A stretch of DNA of 26,074 bases from an uncultured Collinsella sp. (GTDB lineage: Bacteria > Actinomycetota > Coriobacteriia > Coriobacteriales > Coriobacteriaceae), in NCBI GenBank assembly GCA_937958315.1, contig CALFGH010000233.1:1-26074 (forward strand), written 5' to 3'. Shown piece by piece: positions 1-7,410 of the stretch. The stretch's first letter is position 1. The number at the start of each line of letters is the position of its first letter. The notes under the pieces are model-generated. The model was not told the DNA's origin. It was given only the letters and a program-made list of their open reading frames with translations, and ran no database searches. Both the position numbers and the translations under genes were made by a program.

Positions 1-55
1 GAGGGTCTGACTACGAATCAGAACGTCATAGGTTCGAATCCTATACGCCGCACCA
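1..55 (+). tRNA. tRNA-Arg (ACG), 5'-truncated by window edge
   Basis: The 3' two-thirds of a tRNA, identical over all 55 nt to the complete copy at 236-290. It retains the anticodon arm (stem TCTGA/TCAGA, loop CTACGAA, anticodon ACG), the T arm with GTTCGAATC, the 3' acceptor strand ACGCCGC and an encoded CCA end. The 5' acceptor strand and most of the D arm lie before base 1. It is cut by the window edge and is not a pseudogene on this evidence. Confidence 0.93.
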
Positions 56-65
56 TTTGAGCTTG

Positions 66-92
66 AAGCCTCCGGCAACGGGGGCTTTTCTT
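66..92 (+). terminator. Intrinsic terminator after first tRNA-Arg
   Basis: An 8-bp stem, AGCCTCCG against CGGGGGCT with one T-G wobble, and a GCAA tetraloop, followed by TTTCTT. It begins 11 nt after the CCA end. The same hairpin follows the second tRNA-Arg copy, so the terminator was duplicated together with the tRNA. Confidence 0.85.
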
Positions 93-172
93 ATATCGCG
101 ATGCGTCGAAGATTGCATCAAGTGGTCAAAAATGAGTAAAAATTAAATTTGATAACTTTTTTCGAAAAGTGC

Positions 173-201
173 TTGACCTTTATTCAGTCGATGTGCATAA
201 T
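173..201 (+). promoter_or_regulatory. Sigma70-type promoter of second tRNA-Arg
   Basis: A -35 TTGACC (173-178) and a -10 CATAAT (196-201) are separated by exactly 17 bp, within an AT-rich stretch. The expected transcript start is a few bases before the mature tRNA end at 214. Spacing and hexamers are close to consensus, as expected for a stable-RNA gene. Confidence 0.8.
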
Positions 202-213
202 AATCAACAAGTC

Positions 214-290
214 GCGGCGTTACCTCAGCTGGATAGAGGGTCTGACTACGAATCAGAACGTCATAGGTTCGAATCCTATACGCCGCACCA
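214..290 (+). tRNA. tRNA-Arg (ACG)
   Basis: A complete 77-nt tRNA with encoded CCA. Acceptor stem GCGGCGT/ACGCCGC pairs perfectly. The D arm is followed by anticodon stem TCTGA/TCAGA with loop CTACGAA, giving anticodon ACG, which is read as arginine (ICG after deamination, decoding CGU, CGC and CGA). The T loop is TTCGAAT. A strong promoter lies directly upstream and a terminator directly downstream, so this copy is an independent transcription unit. Confidence 0.97.
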
Positions 291-301
291 TTTGAACTTG
301 A

Positions 302-329
302 AGCCTCCGGCAACGGGGGCTTTTCTTTT
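302..329 (+). terminator. Intrinsic terminator after second tRNA-Arg
   Basis: The same AGCCTCCG-GCAA-CGGGGGCT hairpin as at 66-92, followed by a TTTTCTTTT tract. The spacing from the tRNA CCA end is also the same as in the first copy. Confidence 0.87.
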
Positions 330-475
330 ATGGCGGCATTCCATGGATTCGAACCTCGGTCGAGGCGCGAGCGTGGAGCGGACTATTTCTTATCGACTCG
401 TGTAAGATTCCGAGTAGGTGTCGCGGCCCATCCGCGACCGCTCCTTCTCTCGACGACCGATCAGGGTGATATTTC

Positions 476-2917
476 GTGGCAGAGCGTCCGACATACAAGC
501 TCAGGTTTCTCGACCCCAAAAAGCGTTTTCCATCGATGCCAGAGCAGCCTGCGGGGCGCTCATATGGTGTTGTCTGGAAAGTCTTTGGCGAGGACCCCAA
601 AGAGTCGTGCTATGTCGTCGAATTCGTCGGCAAAACTCACATATCGCTCTTGGGCTACGTGAGCGTGTCGGGCAAGGTTTATAAGGTTGATCGTCCTGTT
701 CGGGAAGTACCGTTGCCCGAGGACCCTGACATGGAGCTGGTCCTTCACGAGTCCGATTCCAGTATTGGCGAGATTATGGTGAGGGAAGCCAACGGCGCAA
801 TGCGCGCTTGTGCACGAACTGCCGGCTCCCCCGAAGGTCCCATGCGCGAGCAGTCCGACCACGAGACATGGAATTCGACCCGCGCCCTTCCTTTCGGCGA
901 GTTCATGGCCTCGATGTTCTTGCGCTACGTGATATTTGCCAACTCCGAAAGCGCTATTGCGAACACGGCGGGCGTCGACGGTCTCGATGCAGACATGCAA
1001 AACGTTGTCGACAAGATCAAGCTCATAAAGTTGCCCGAGCCGGTCGAGGTTTTTTTGGGCTTTGACACGGCACCGCTCCCCGATGCTATCGAGACGCTGC
1101 TTTACCGTGTTGACCATGCCGAGAATCCGAGCGGTATCGAACGTTATGCCGCCGCCCTTATGAGCGAGATCGACTTGCCCCGCCTGCGCACCATTGCTGC
1201 CAAGTCCGAAATGAGCCTAGCGCGCATTGACCGCTCAAAGCTGTTCTATCTCAATTTTGATCGTAGCCTGCTGGACCAGGACGAGATTGACATGCTGCTT
1301 GCTATCGAGTGCCGTCTCAACCGCCTCTCCGGCATCCTTGAGCGCATTGGGGCTGGATTGGTTCCAGCGGCATCCTCGCCGAGTCTTGAGGGCTGCGCGC
1401 TCTTTGACGCGTGGCATATCGCCAAGACGACCAACGATGTTCCCCGACTGCTCGATACGGCCTCGAGCGACAACCCGTGGGGCAAACCGGGAACGGTAGC
1501 TTGCCGGCCGGGCGGTGAGTGGGATGTGCGCAGCCGCTTCGCGCGTATTGTCGAGGCACTTAACGTGGTCACACGGCTCGACTATACCTATCGGGCAAAC
1601 GTTGCCGAGGGGATTATGCTCGTTCGGTTTGGACACTCTGTCGTGGATGCCATGCCACTGCGTGAATACGACGCTCAGGATGATGTCTGGCGCGAGTTGG
1701 ACGAGAACGCGCGTGTGATTTGGGCCGCGGAGCACGACGCGCGCGTGGCGCTTACGCTTGCGGCGGCGTGTTTTGCCGCAGGTGCCTGCATTGCGCGCTG
1801 CTATGTTCAGATTGCGGCTCCCGACGGCGAGCAGGGCGAGCGCGTCATTGCAACATATTCCTTTGGGCGTGCGGCCTATCTGGCCAATTGCGTGCCTGTC
1901 GCCAAGGATCTTGAGAGCATGGATATGGACGATATGCCGTGCAAGCGCATGCTTGAGGCATATGAGTCGGACGCGCCGGATGCGATTGAGCCTGCAGAGG
2001 TTCACGCTCGCCCGCGTGACGACCACCGTTCGCTGCCGCCGGCGTTGCGCGACCTGCTGCTTGCCGATACGGCTGATGAGCTCGAGGTCATGGAGATGGA
2101 CGATGACCCGTATGTGGCGCGCGTCGTCGAGTTGCGCGAGCAGGCAAAAGTTGACCGTGCAAGCGCGTTTGAGGGCTTCTCCCGTCTTGTTGAGGAGTTG
2201 GAGGCTAAGTGCGCCGTTGCCGAGCTTTTGGCAACGGGTCCGGTCCAGACGCAGTTTTGCGACAACCAGCTGGTGCGTATGGTGCTGCCGGTAATGGAGG
2301 AAGATCGCTCGGTGCGCATCCTGCGCGCTCCCGACGCGCTCTACTTTGCTCAGCACGAGATCTGCAGCTTTTACGCCGAGCAGGAGGATTTTGAACGGGC
2401 ATTGCCCGAGGTGCGTCGTCTTTACGATCTGGCTCGCTCGTCCATGCAATCGCACTTTGCGCTCATCAACGTGCTGGCGCGCCTGGAGCGCTTTGACGAG
2501 ATTATCGAGGTGGCGCGCCACGGCCTGCGCATTGCCAGCGACCGCCCCTCAATCGGTTATCTGTTCTATCGTCTGGCGTTTGCCTATTGGAACTGCGACC
2601 AGCTCGAGCTCGCGTTGGCGTGCTACCGCCTCGTGCCGCGCGGCGAGGAGTCGGGTAGCAGCGCGCTGGAGGAAATGCAGGGCCTTATGAACGAGATGGG
2701 CGTCAATGAGCCGCCGACGTTCGAGGATGCGGTTGAGACCATCCGTAAGGCCGGGCTCGAGCTGCCTCCCGTGTCCGCCGTGACCAACCAGCTGGCGGAT
2801 GCCGCCGTGCAGCTGGTCGATAACGGCTTCTTTTTCCTGGCGCGCGTCTGCATCTTCCAAATGTGGCGCACCATGGGCAACGATGAGCTCGGCTCCCTCA
2901 GTCGCTCGCTGGGGTAG
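476..2917 (+). CDS. Hypothetical protein with C-terminal TPR-like helices (813 aa)
   Basis: I do not recognise this family. The open frame starts at GTG 476, with a modest ribosome site (AGGG, 463-466) nine bases upstream, and runs 813 codons with codon use like the rest of the chromosome. The N-terminal part (about 1-100) is mixed and beta-like. The middle is long, helical and rich in Ala, Arg, Asp and Glu. Around residue 534-552 there is an acidic segment (DELEVMEMDDDP). Residues 613-721 have a helix-turn-helix repeat pattern (YAEQEDFERALPEVRRLY; LARLERFDEIIEVARHG; AYWNCDQLELALACYR) typical of tetratricopeptide-like protein-interaction repeats. There is no signal peptide or clear membrane segment, so it is probably cytoplasmic. 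No catalytic motif was recognised and no operon partner is evident; the next gene starts 162 bp on, behind its own repeats. Confidence 0.85.
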   Translation: MAERPTYKLRFLDPKKRFPSMPEQPAGRSYGVVWKVFGEDPKESCYVVEFVGKTHISLLGYVSVSGKVYKVDRPVREVPLPEDPDMELVLHESDSSIGEIMVREANGAMRACARTAGSPEGPMREQSDHETWNSTRALPFGEFMASMFLRYVIFANSESAIANTAGVDGLDADMQNVVDKIKLIKLPEPVEVFLGFDTAPLPDAIETLLYRVDHAENPSGIERYAAALMSEIDLPRLRTIAAKSEMSLARIDRSKLFYLNFDRSLLDQDEIDMLLAIECRLNRLSGILERIGAGLVPAASSPSLEGCALFDAWHIAKTTNDVPRLLDTASSDNPWGKPGTVACRPGGEWDVRSRFARIVEALNVVTRLDYTYRANVAEGIMLVRFGHSVVDAMPLREYDAQDDVWRELDENARVIWAAEHDARVALTLAAACFAAGACIARCYVQIAAPDGEQGERVIATYSFGRAAYLANCVPVAKDLESMDMDDMPCKRMLEAYESDAPDAIEPAEVHARPRDDHRSLPPALRDLLLADTADELEVMEMDDDPYVARVVELREQAKVDRASAFEGFSRLVEELEAKCAVAELLATGPVQTQFCDNQLVRMVLPVMEEDRSVRILRAPDALYFAQHEICSFYAEQEDFERALPEVRRLYDLARSSMQSHFALINVLARLERFDEIIEVARHGLRIASDRPSIGYLFYRLAFAYWNCDQLELALACYRLVPRGEESGSSALEEMQGLMNEMGVNEPPTFEDAVETIRKAGLELPPVSAVTNQLADAAVQLVDNGFFFLARVCIFQMWRTMGNDELGSLSRSLG

Positions 2918-3006
2918 GGGCGATATAGAGGGGCCGCACTGCGCTATTTGTATCGGCGCGGGCGGGAGGACCCGGCAGGATCGGTAAGGCATAAAGCCGC
3001 CGAGCC

Positions 3007-3062
3007 TGCTAAAACTGTTAAACTCTGCTAAAGTTGCTAAACTTTGTTAAAGTTGTTAAAAC
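3007..3062. repeat. Six phased TGYTAAA repeats upstream of the ATPase gene
   Basis: Six consecutive units begin at 3007, 3016, 3026, 3035, 3045 and 3054. Each starts with TGCTAAA or TGTTAAA, and the period alternates 9 and 10 bp, about one DNA turn. Because adjacent units end in AGTT or ACTT, they also form overlapping inverted repeats (AAAGTT-GCTA-AACTTT at 3030-3045, AACTTT-GTT-AAAGTT at 3040-3054). The array ends six bases before the ribosome site of the ATPase gene. This is compatible with a multi-site operator, possibly autoregulatory. Confidence 0.85.
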
Positions 3063-3079
3063 TAGCAGAGGAGGGCAGA

Positions 3080-4162
3080 ATGACGAAAGCTGTTAACCCC
3101 TTTAAGCCAACGGCGGGCATGAATCCGCCTGAGCTTATCGGACGGGACACTGTTTTGGATGACTTTGCCGAGGCTCTTGAGAATGGTCCTGGTGCCCCCG
3201 ATCGACTCATGCGCATCTCGGGCGTCCGAGGCACAGGTAAAACGGTGCTCCTTAATGCATTGGGTGACCTTGCACGCAAAAAAGGATTCGAGGTCGTTGA
3301 CGTTGCCTCCAATGCTGGTTTTTGCAATAGAATCCTCGAGGCTCTGCAGCGAAACGTTCGTCTTGAATCAATCTCGATTTCCCCATCGATTTTAGGGGTC
3401 AGCCTTGGCTCCATGGAGATGTCGAAGTCGGCCTCTCATCTGGGCGAGGCGATGTACGATGCTGCGAAGCGCGGTGGTCTGCTCATTACGCTCGACGAGA
3501 TCCAGGATGCCTCAACTGAGGAAATGCGCGAGCTAGGCAATGAGATGCAGCTCTTGATTCGCCAAGGAGCGAATGTCGCTTTCGCTTTCGCCGGGCTGCC
3601 GACATCGGTAGATGGCGTGGTGGTGGATGATACGTTGACGTTCCTTCAGCGAGCCAAACATGTTGAACTTACTCGGCTTTCCGATTTTGAAGTTGGCGGA
3701 TCGTTTGAGGATACGATGAGACGAGCGGGCAAGGAGCTCGACAAAGGTGCCGCTGAGCTATTAACAAAAGCTTCGGCAGGCTATCCCTTTATGGTCCAGC
3801 TGGTCGGATATTACGCTTGGCAGGTTGCTGCGCGCAGTGGGGCGGAGAGTGTGAGCGAAGAGGCGGCTCGTAAGGGTATCCAGGCGGCTCTTGATAGCTT
3901 TAATGCTATGGTGATTGCCCCAGCGCTGCGCAGGGTGTCGGAACGGCAGTTTCAGTATCTCGCGGCGATGGCTCAATGCGAGGGCGTCGATATCGCCAAC
4001 GGCGATATCGCCAAGAAGATGGGTTTGTCGGCGAACAAAGTTGGGTCATATCGCAAGCGTCTGATCGATGCGGGGTTGATTGAGCCCGCGGGCTATGGCT
4101 GTGTTTCGTTTGCAATTCCGTACATGCGCGATTATCTGTTGGAGACCGTTCGAGAGGACTAA
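3080..4162 (+). CDS. AAA/STAND-type ATPase with C-terminal winged helix (360 aa)
   Basis: A P-loop ATPase of the Orc1/Cdc6-like and archaeal-ATPase (STAND/MNS) type. Walker A is GVRGTGKT (residues 48-55) and Walker B LLITLDE (134-140). A sensor-1-like stretch AGLPTSVDG lies near 171-179, and an aromatic YPFMVQLVGYYAW near 235-247 fits the sensor-2/lid region of these proteins. Residues about 285-350 form a winged-helix-like DNA-binding domain (DIAKKMGLSANKVGSYRKRLIDAGLI). ATG 3080 is chosen because GAGGAGGG (3068-3075) sits just upstream; an in-frame TTG at 3044 would begin inside the repeat array and lacks a ribosome site. The substrate is unknown; ATP-driven DNA or partner binding is an inference. 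GC content is visibly lower than in the flanking genes, suggesting an accessory or transferred origin. The adjacent phased repeats are a natural candidate target for its DNA-binding domain. Confidence 0.88.
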   Translation: MTKAVNPFKPTAGMNPPELIGRDTVLDDFAEALENGPGAPDRLMRISGVRGTGKTVLLNALGDLARKKGFEVVDVASNAGFCNRILEALQRNVRLESISISPSILGVSLGSMEMSKSASHLGEAMYDAAKRGGLLITLDEIQDASTEEMRELGNEMQLLIRQGANVAFAFAGLPTSVDGVVVDDTLTFLQRAKHVELTRLSDFEVGGSFEDTMRRAGKELDKGAAELLTKASAGYPFMVQLVGYYAWQVAARSGAESVSEEAARKGIQAALDSFNAMVIAPALRRVSERQFQYLAAMAQCEGVDIANGDIAKKMGLSANKVGSYRKRLIDAGLIEPAGYGCVSFAIPYMRDYLLETVRED

Positions 4163-4211
4163 TAAAGAATGGGCTGTCCGCGCTGTCGCTGGGGCCGTCC
4201 TTGTATCTTTG

Positions 4212-4266
4212 TCTCAATCTGTAACATCTGGAGGGGATTACGGCCTGCAGATGTTACAGATTGAGA
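4212..4266. repeat. Perfect 19-bp inverted repeat, 17-nt loop
   Basis: Arms TCTCAATCTGTAACATCTG (4212-4230) and its exact reverse complement (4248-4266) enclose 17 nt. No T-tract follows, so it is not a standard intrinsic terminator. It lies between the ATPase gene and tRNA-Ser. It could be a U-less terminator of the ATPase, a recombination site, or a palindromic intergenic repeat. Confidence 0.85.
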
Positions 4267-4328
4267 TGATTGACTGAGACGTTTACTGGTAAAAGAGAGG
4301 TAAAAGAGGAAACGCCTCAAAATTCCCC

Positions 4329-4357
4329 TTGCCCAACTTCGGCTGTTTGGTTACTAT
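4329..4357 (+). promoter_or_regulatory. Promoter of tRNA-Ser
   Basis: A -35 TTGCCC (4329-4334) and a -10 TACTAT (4352-4357) are spaced by 17 bp. The -10 ends 14 bp before the mature 5' end of tRNA-Ser, as expected for a tRNA promoter. Confidence 0.72.
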
Positions 4358-4371
4358 AGAACGGCTGTTAC

Positions 4372-4462
4372 GGAGAGCTGACCGAGAGGCCGAAGGTGCT
4401 CGCCTGCTAAGCGAGTATGCCCCAAAAGGGCATCTGGGGTTCGAATCCCCAGCTCTCCGCCA
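4372..4462 (+). tRNA. tRNA-Ser (GCT)
   Basis: A 91-nt class II tRNA with acceptor stem GGAGAGC/GCTCTCC, discriminator G and encoded CCA. The anticodon stem CTCGC/GCGAG carries loop CTGCTAA, giving anticodon GCT, which reads AGC and AGU serine codons. The long variable arm is formed by TGCCCC-AAAA-GGGCA, the class II hallmark. The T loop is TTCGAAT. It has its own promoter and terminator. Confidence 0.97.
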
Positions 4463-4476
4463 GTATGACTTTGAAG

Positions 4477-4503
4477 AAGGGTCCCATTTGGGGCCCTTTT
4501 TTA
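4477..4503 (+). terminator. Intrinsic terminator after tRNA-Ser
   Basis: The stem AAGGGTCCC/GGGGCCCTT (one T-G wobble) with loop ATTT is followed directly by a T6 tract. It starts 15 nt after the CCA end. Confidence 0.92.
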
Positions 4504-4638
4504 TTATCAAGAATGGCGGCTGGGGATTAGAGTCCGAAAGGGCGTGAACATTAGGCAAACACGGGGCGCTTGAAAACGGGGAGACCCAGGCGTGCTCGTG
4601 CACCCCGGTGTGGGGTTCCGAGGGGATGGAGTAGAAAT

Positions 4639-5790
4639 ATGGTAAAGGTCGGGCTGCGTAAGCCGAATCTAAAGACATCACTCAAGGCAAGAACGACCGG
4701 CAGAGCGAAGCGCGCGGTAAGGCGGGCGATAATCCCCGGCTATGGTAAGAAGGGCATGGGGTGGATCAAAAATCCGAAGAAGGCTGCTTACAATGCCGTA
4801 TACAGCAGAACGACCGTCGGAGTTGGGGATGTCGCTCGCGCCGTTGCTAAATCAGGCGCTCGGAGCTCGGCGTCAAGGACGTCCTCAATTACTGTTTCAT
4901 CGCATGAAATTACACCTTTGGCGAAGCCTGAACAGAAATCTCTCACTCGAGAGATTACGTCGGTTGACAGGGCAAACAAGGCGCTTTTGCTATGCTTCCT
5001 TCTTGGGTGGTCGGGCGCTCATAGGGCGTATGCACGGATGTGGGGTAGCTTCTTTCTATATCTCTTTACCTTTGGCCTTTTTGGATTTGGTTGGCTGTTT
5101 GATATTGTGACACTACTGATGAGACGCTCCGAGCTAAGGCGTCTCGGCGACAGTGATCCGACTCAACAGCAAGCGCCATGTTCCGTTGATTCTACATTCG
5201 ATCGAAATGTCGCCGACTCCGGAAATTGGGAACAGCGTGGAGATGGGGAGGCTGCGGCTCGGCTAGAGCTTCAACGTAAAAACCGTGCCTATATGGAAGA
5301 AAACGGCATCGACGTGGAGATGTTTACCGAGGAAAAGGTCGCGGCGGACGCCTTGCGAACCATTGAGTCGGTATGCCCGTGCATGCTTAGGTTTGACCGA
5401 GGCATGAGCGAAGAGGAGCCAAGCATCAGCTTTTGCTCTCCAACAAAGACGGGGAAAATGCCCAAGAATGTCGTCGAGGCCCGCATTTACCATCAGGATG
5501 TGAAGCTATTGATGGATTCCCACGGCTTCGAATTGCCGGAGTATGGTGACAGCATCAATGTCATGATTAGTTATCTAGCTGATGGGCGCATAAATAAAGT
5601 CGATATCCATGGGTTCCATAATGGCCGCTCCGTTAGTGTCTCCATTCGCAGGCGGAGCGACGATCTTGTTATGACGAGTGCGGGCACCATCGGAGAAACG
5701 GGTGCCTGGCAATCGCTGTGTCCTGGGGCAGACCCCTCAGCTGGGGATCTTTTCAGGGCCTTGACCAAGGAGGTCGAAAGGATCTACTAG
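4639..5790 (+). CDS. TM2-domain protein with basic N-terminus (383 aa), function unknown
   Basis: Residues 1-56 are strongly basic and include the block PGYGKKGMGWIKNPKKA (33-49), a motif I recall from assorted uncharacterised bacterial proteins. A low-complexity Ser/Ala linker follows (70-110). Residues 111-163 match a TM2 domain: a first hydrophobic helix with LLGWSGAHRAYARMWG, a turn, then a second helix ending GWLFDIVTLLMRR. The region after 205 is soluble and mixed, with a predicted alpha/beta domain (about 230-383) that I cannot assign. ATG 4639 is chosen because GGAG (4628-4631) precedes it by seven bases; an in-frame TTG at 4570 lacks support. GC content is lower than in the chromosome-like genes, and the gene sits just after tRNA-Ser, a common integration site, so horizontal acquisition is plausible. 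No partner gene is evident. Confidence 0.8.
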   Translation: MVKVGLRKPNLKTSLKARTTGRAKRAVRRAIIPGYGKKGMGWIKNPKKAAYNAVYSRTTVGVGDVARAVAKSGARSSASRTSSITVSSHEITPLAKPEQKSLTREITSVDRANKALLLCFLLGWSGAHRAYARMWGSFFLYLFTFGLFGFGWLFDIVTLLMRRSELRRLGDSDPTQQQAPCSVDSTFDRNVADSGNWEQRGDGEAAARLELQRKNRAYMEENGIDVEMFTEEKVAADALRTIESVCPCMLRFDRGMSEEEPSISFCSPTKTGKMPKNVVEARIYHQDVKLLMDSHGFELPEYGDSINVMISYLADGRINKVDIHGFHNGRSVSVSIRRRSDDLVMTSAGTIGETGAWQSLCPGADPSAGDLFRALTKEVERIY

Positions 5791-5893
5791 CATGCCCGGT
5801 GGACCCGTTTTCAAGGTCCGAAAAGACACAGCGAAGGTAAACGGCTAGCAATGTCGCTTTGGTGATTCTGACGCATCCCGTTTAAGAGGTATT

Positions 5894-5922
5894 CAAAAAG
5901 AGGCGCCCCGTTGGACGCCTCT
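5894..5922 (-). terminator. Intrinsic terminator of the DD-carboxypeptidase gene
   Basis: Read on the - strand, AGAGGCGTCC pairs with GGGCGCCTCT around an AACG loop and is followed by a T5 tract (A-run at 5895-5899 on the + strand). It lies 30 bp beyond the stop codon of the carboxypeptidase gene. Confidence 0.88.
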
Positions 5923-5951
5923 CCAATCTCAAATGTAATGTTCCCCCAGCC

Positions 5952-7292
5952 CTACACCTCGGGCGCCTTGGCGATGGTCTCGCTTTCTGCCGTAAGTGGG
6001 CGGTTGTCGATGCGGCGGCCCAAGCGGTCGAGTTTTACAAGGAGCCACTCAATGGGATTCGGCCCCGAGTCTTCCTCGTCGGCAACCAAATCCATGACGG
6101 CGATCTTGGTGCCGTCTTGCTTGAGCGTCACGCTGCCCACCTTGTCGCCCACATGCACCGTGCCCGAAAGGTCATCGTAGGTAACCTTCTCGGTCACCTC
6201 TCCAGCAAGCGAAAAGACGGTTGCCTGAGCTGCGGGGTCGGCGAGCGTGGCATCGATCGTCTTGTCCGTCCAATCGGTCTGGCTAATGCGCGCGATGAGC
6301 GGATTGCCGTTGGTGGTCTTTTCCTGCGTGTTGGCGATCGCAACCGTCACCTTGTGGCCGTAGTACCAGTTGGCAAGGGCGGCCGTGTCGGCAAAGCGCT
6401 GGTCGGTGGTGCTGGAGTTCAAAACGACGGTGTAGGTCTCGTCGCCATCGCGGTTGTAGGCTCCCGTAAAGCAATAGCCGGCATCGTCGGTGGTGCCGGT
6501 CTTACCGCCGATATTGCCGTCCTGCCCCAGCAGCTCATTGTGTGTATCCATGGAATGAGAATGGTCGGAACCGTCGGCGCCCGTAACCTCAATCCAGGAA
6601 TCATCGCTCGCCACGATTTCGCGGAACGTATCGCTCTTCATTGCCTCCTGCATCATCAGGGCTACATCGTGCGCGGTAGAGTGCATGTCGCCGGCCCACT
6701 CATCAAAGTCCAGACCGTGCGGATTCTCAAAAAGCGTTCCCGTGCAGCCGAGCTTTTTAGCGCGCTCGTTCATGGCCTTTACAAAGGTGGCCACGGCGTC
6801 CTTGGTCTTGGGGTCGATCTTTTTGCCCACGTGCTCGGCAAGCGCGATGGCGGCATCGTTGCCCGAGGGGATCATCAGACCGCGCAGAGCTTGCTCCACG
6901 GTGAGCTCGTCGCCTTCGAGCAGGCCGGCGGTCGAGTTGCCTACGGTGGCGGCAGCATTGCTCACCGTGATCTTCTCGTCCATTTTGCAGTTCTCGACGG
7001 TCAGGATCGCAGTCATGACCTTGGTAATTGAGGCGATCTTGACCTGCTCGTCGGCACTTCGGGCGTAATAGACGGAACCGTCCTTGCTCATGACGATGGC
7101 GTTGGTCGCATCGATATCGGGCAGATTCTCGGCCGTGATGCCGCGGGCGTCGGCGGTCTTGCCGCAAACGATATCAGTCGTAAGCACCTGGGCGTTGGCG
7201 ATAGACGGCACGCCGGCAGCAAGGGCGAGAGCGCAGGCAATGCCGGCGATCAGTTGCGCGGAGCGCTTTACAAGAGAACTAAGGGTCTTCAC
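5952..7292 (-). CDS. dacA: Serine D-alanyl-D-alanine carboxypeptidase, PBP5/DacA-like (446 aa)
   Basis: A peptidase family S11 low-molecular-weight penicillin-binding protein. It removes the terminal D-Ala from peptidoglycan pentapeptides outside the membrane. The three catalytic motifs are visible: SITK (nucleophile S88, K91), SGN (143-145) and KTG (264-266). The N-terminus is a signal peptide: a basic KTLSSLVKRS start, a hydrophobic stretch, then a likely cleavage after SIANA (30-34). The C-terminal domain ends with an amphipathic segment (NPIEWLLVKLDRLGRRIDN, about 412-430), the usual membrane anchor of PBP5-type enzymes. Start GTG 7292 places the signal peptide at the N-terminus; the frame stays open to 7532, but that extension would overlap the next gene and has no signal-like character. 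The ribosome site is weak, so the start is not certain. It is divergent from a VanRS-like system, suggesting co-regulation. Confidence 0.93.
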   Translation of the reverse strand: MKTLSSLVKRSAQLIAGIACALALAAGVPSIANAQVLTTDIVCGKTADARGITAENLPDIDATNAIVMSKDGSVYYARSADEQVKIASITKVMTAILTVENCKMDEKITVSNAAATVGNSTAGLLEGDELTVEQALRGLMIPSGNDAAIALAEHVGKKIDPKTKDAVATFVKAMNERAKKLGCTGTLFENPHGLDFDEWAGDMHSTAHDVALMMQEAMKSDTFREIVASDDSWIEVTGADGSDHSHSMDTHNELLGQDGNIGGKTGTTDDAGYCFTGAYNRDGDETYTVVLNSSTTDQRFADTAALANWYYGHKVTVAIANTQEKTTNGNPLIARISQTDWTDKTIDATLADPAAQATVFSLAGEVTEKVTYDDLSGTVHVGDKVGSVTLKQDGTKIAVMDLVADEEDSGPNPIEWLLVKLDRLGRRIDNRPLTAESETIAKAPEV

Positions 7293-7329
7293 AGATTTCG
7301 CTTTCGACGGGATGGTCTCTTTAGAGTTC

Positions 7330-7357
7330 AAAGTATATCGTTTACCGGCGTGGACAA
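7330..7357 (-). promoter_or_regulatory. Candidate promoter of the carboxypeptidase gene
   Basis: On the - strand, TATACT (7337-7332) or the overlapping TACTTT (7335-7330) could be the -10. TTGTCC (7357-7352) could be the -35, at a 16-bp spacing to TACTTT. The implied leader before GTG 7292 is about 30 nt. The hexamers are imperfect. Confidence 0.4.
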
Positions 7358-7410
7358 TCAGTGCGCGGGCGTGCGCGGCCCATATCTGCGCCCGAACGGA
7401 CGCATAGGTG

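Noticed and set aside
341..366. tRNA-like T arm on the - strand (GGTTCGAATCC) and CCTCGGTCGAGG palindrome
   Set aside because: The T stem does not pair fully, and no matching acceptor, D or anticodon arms follow. At most a decayed fragment.
1235..2521. Long open frame on the - strand inside the TPR-like gene (428 codons)
   Set aside because: Composition is typical of an antisense shadow and there is no ribosome site; the + strand frame spans the whole stretch.
3007..3062. CRISPR array
   Set aside because: The units are 9-10 bp with no spacers, and no cas genes are present. No CRISPR-like repeat was seen elsewhere in the window.
3044..3079. Start of the ATPase at TTG 3044
   Set aside because: It lies inside the TGYTAAA array without a ribosome site, whereas ATG 3080 has GAGGAGGG just upstream.
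4570..4638. N-terminal extension of the TM2 protein from 4570
   Set aside because: No ribosome site and no family-like sequence; ATG 4639 is preceded by GGAG at normal spacing.
5801..5822. GGACC/GGTCC hairpin after the TM2 gene as a terminator
   Set aside because: Only five pairs with a nine-base loop and no T-tract; too weak to annotate.
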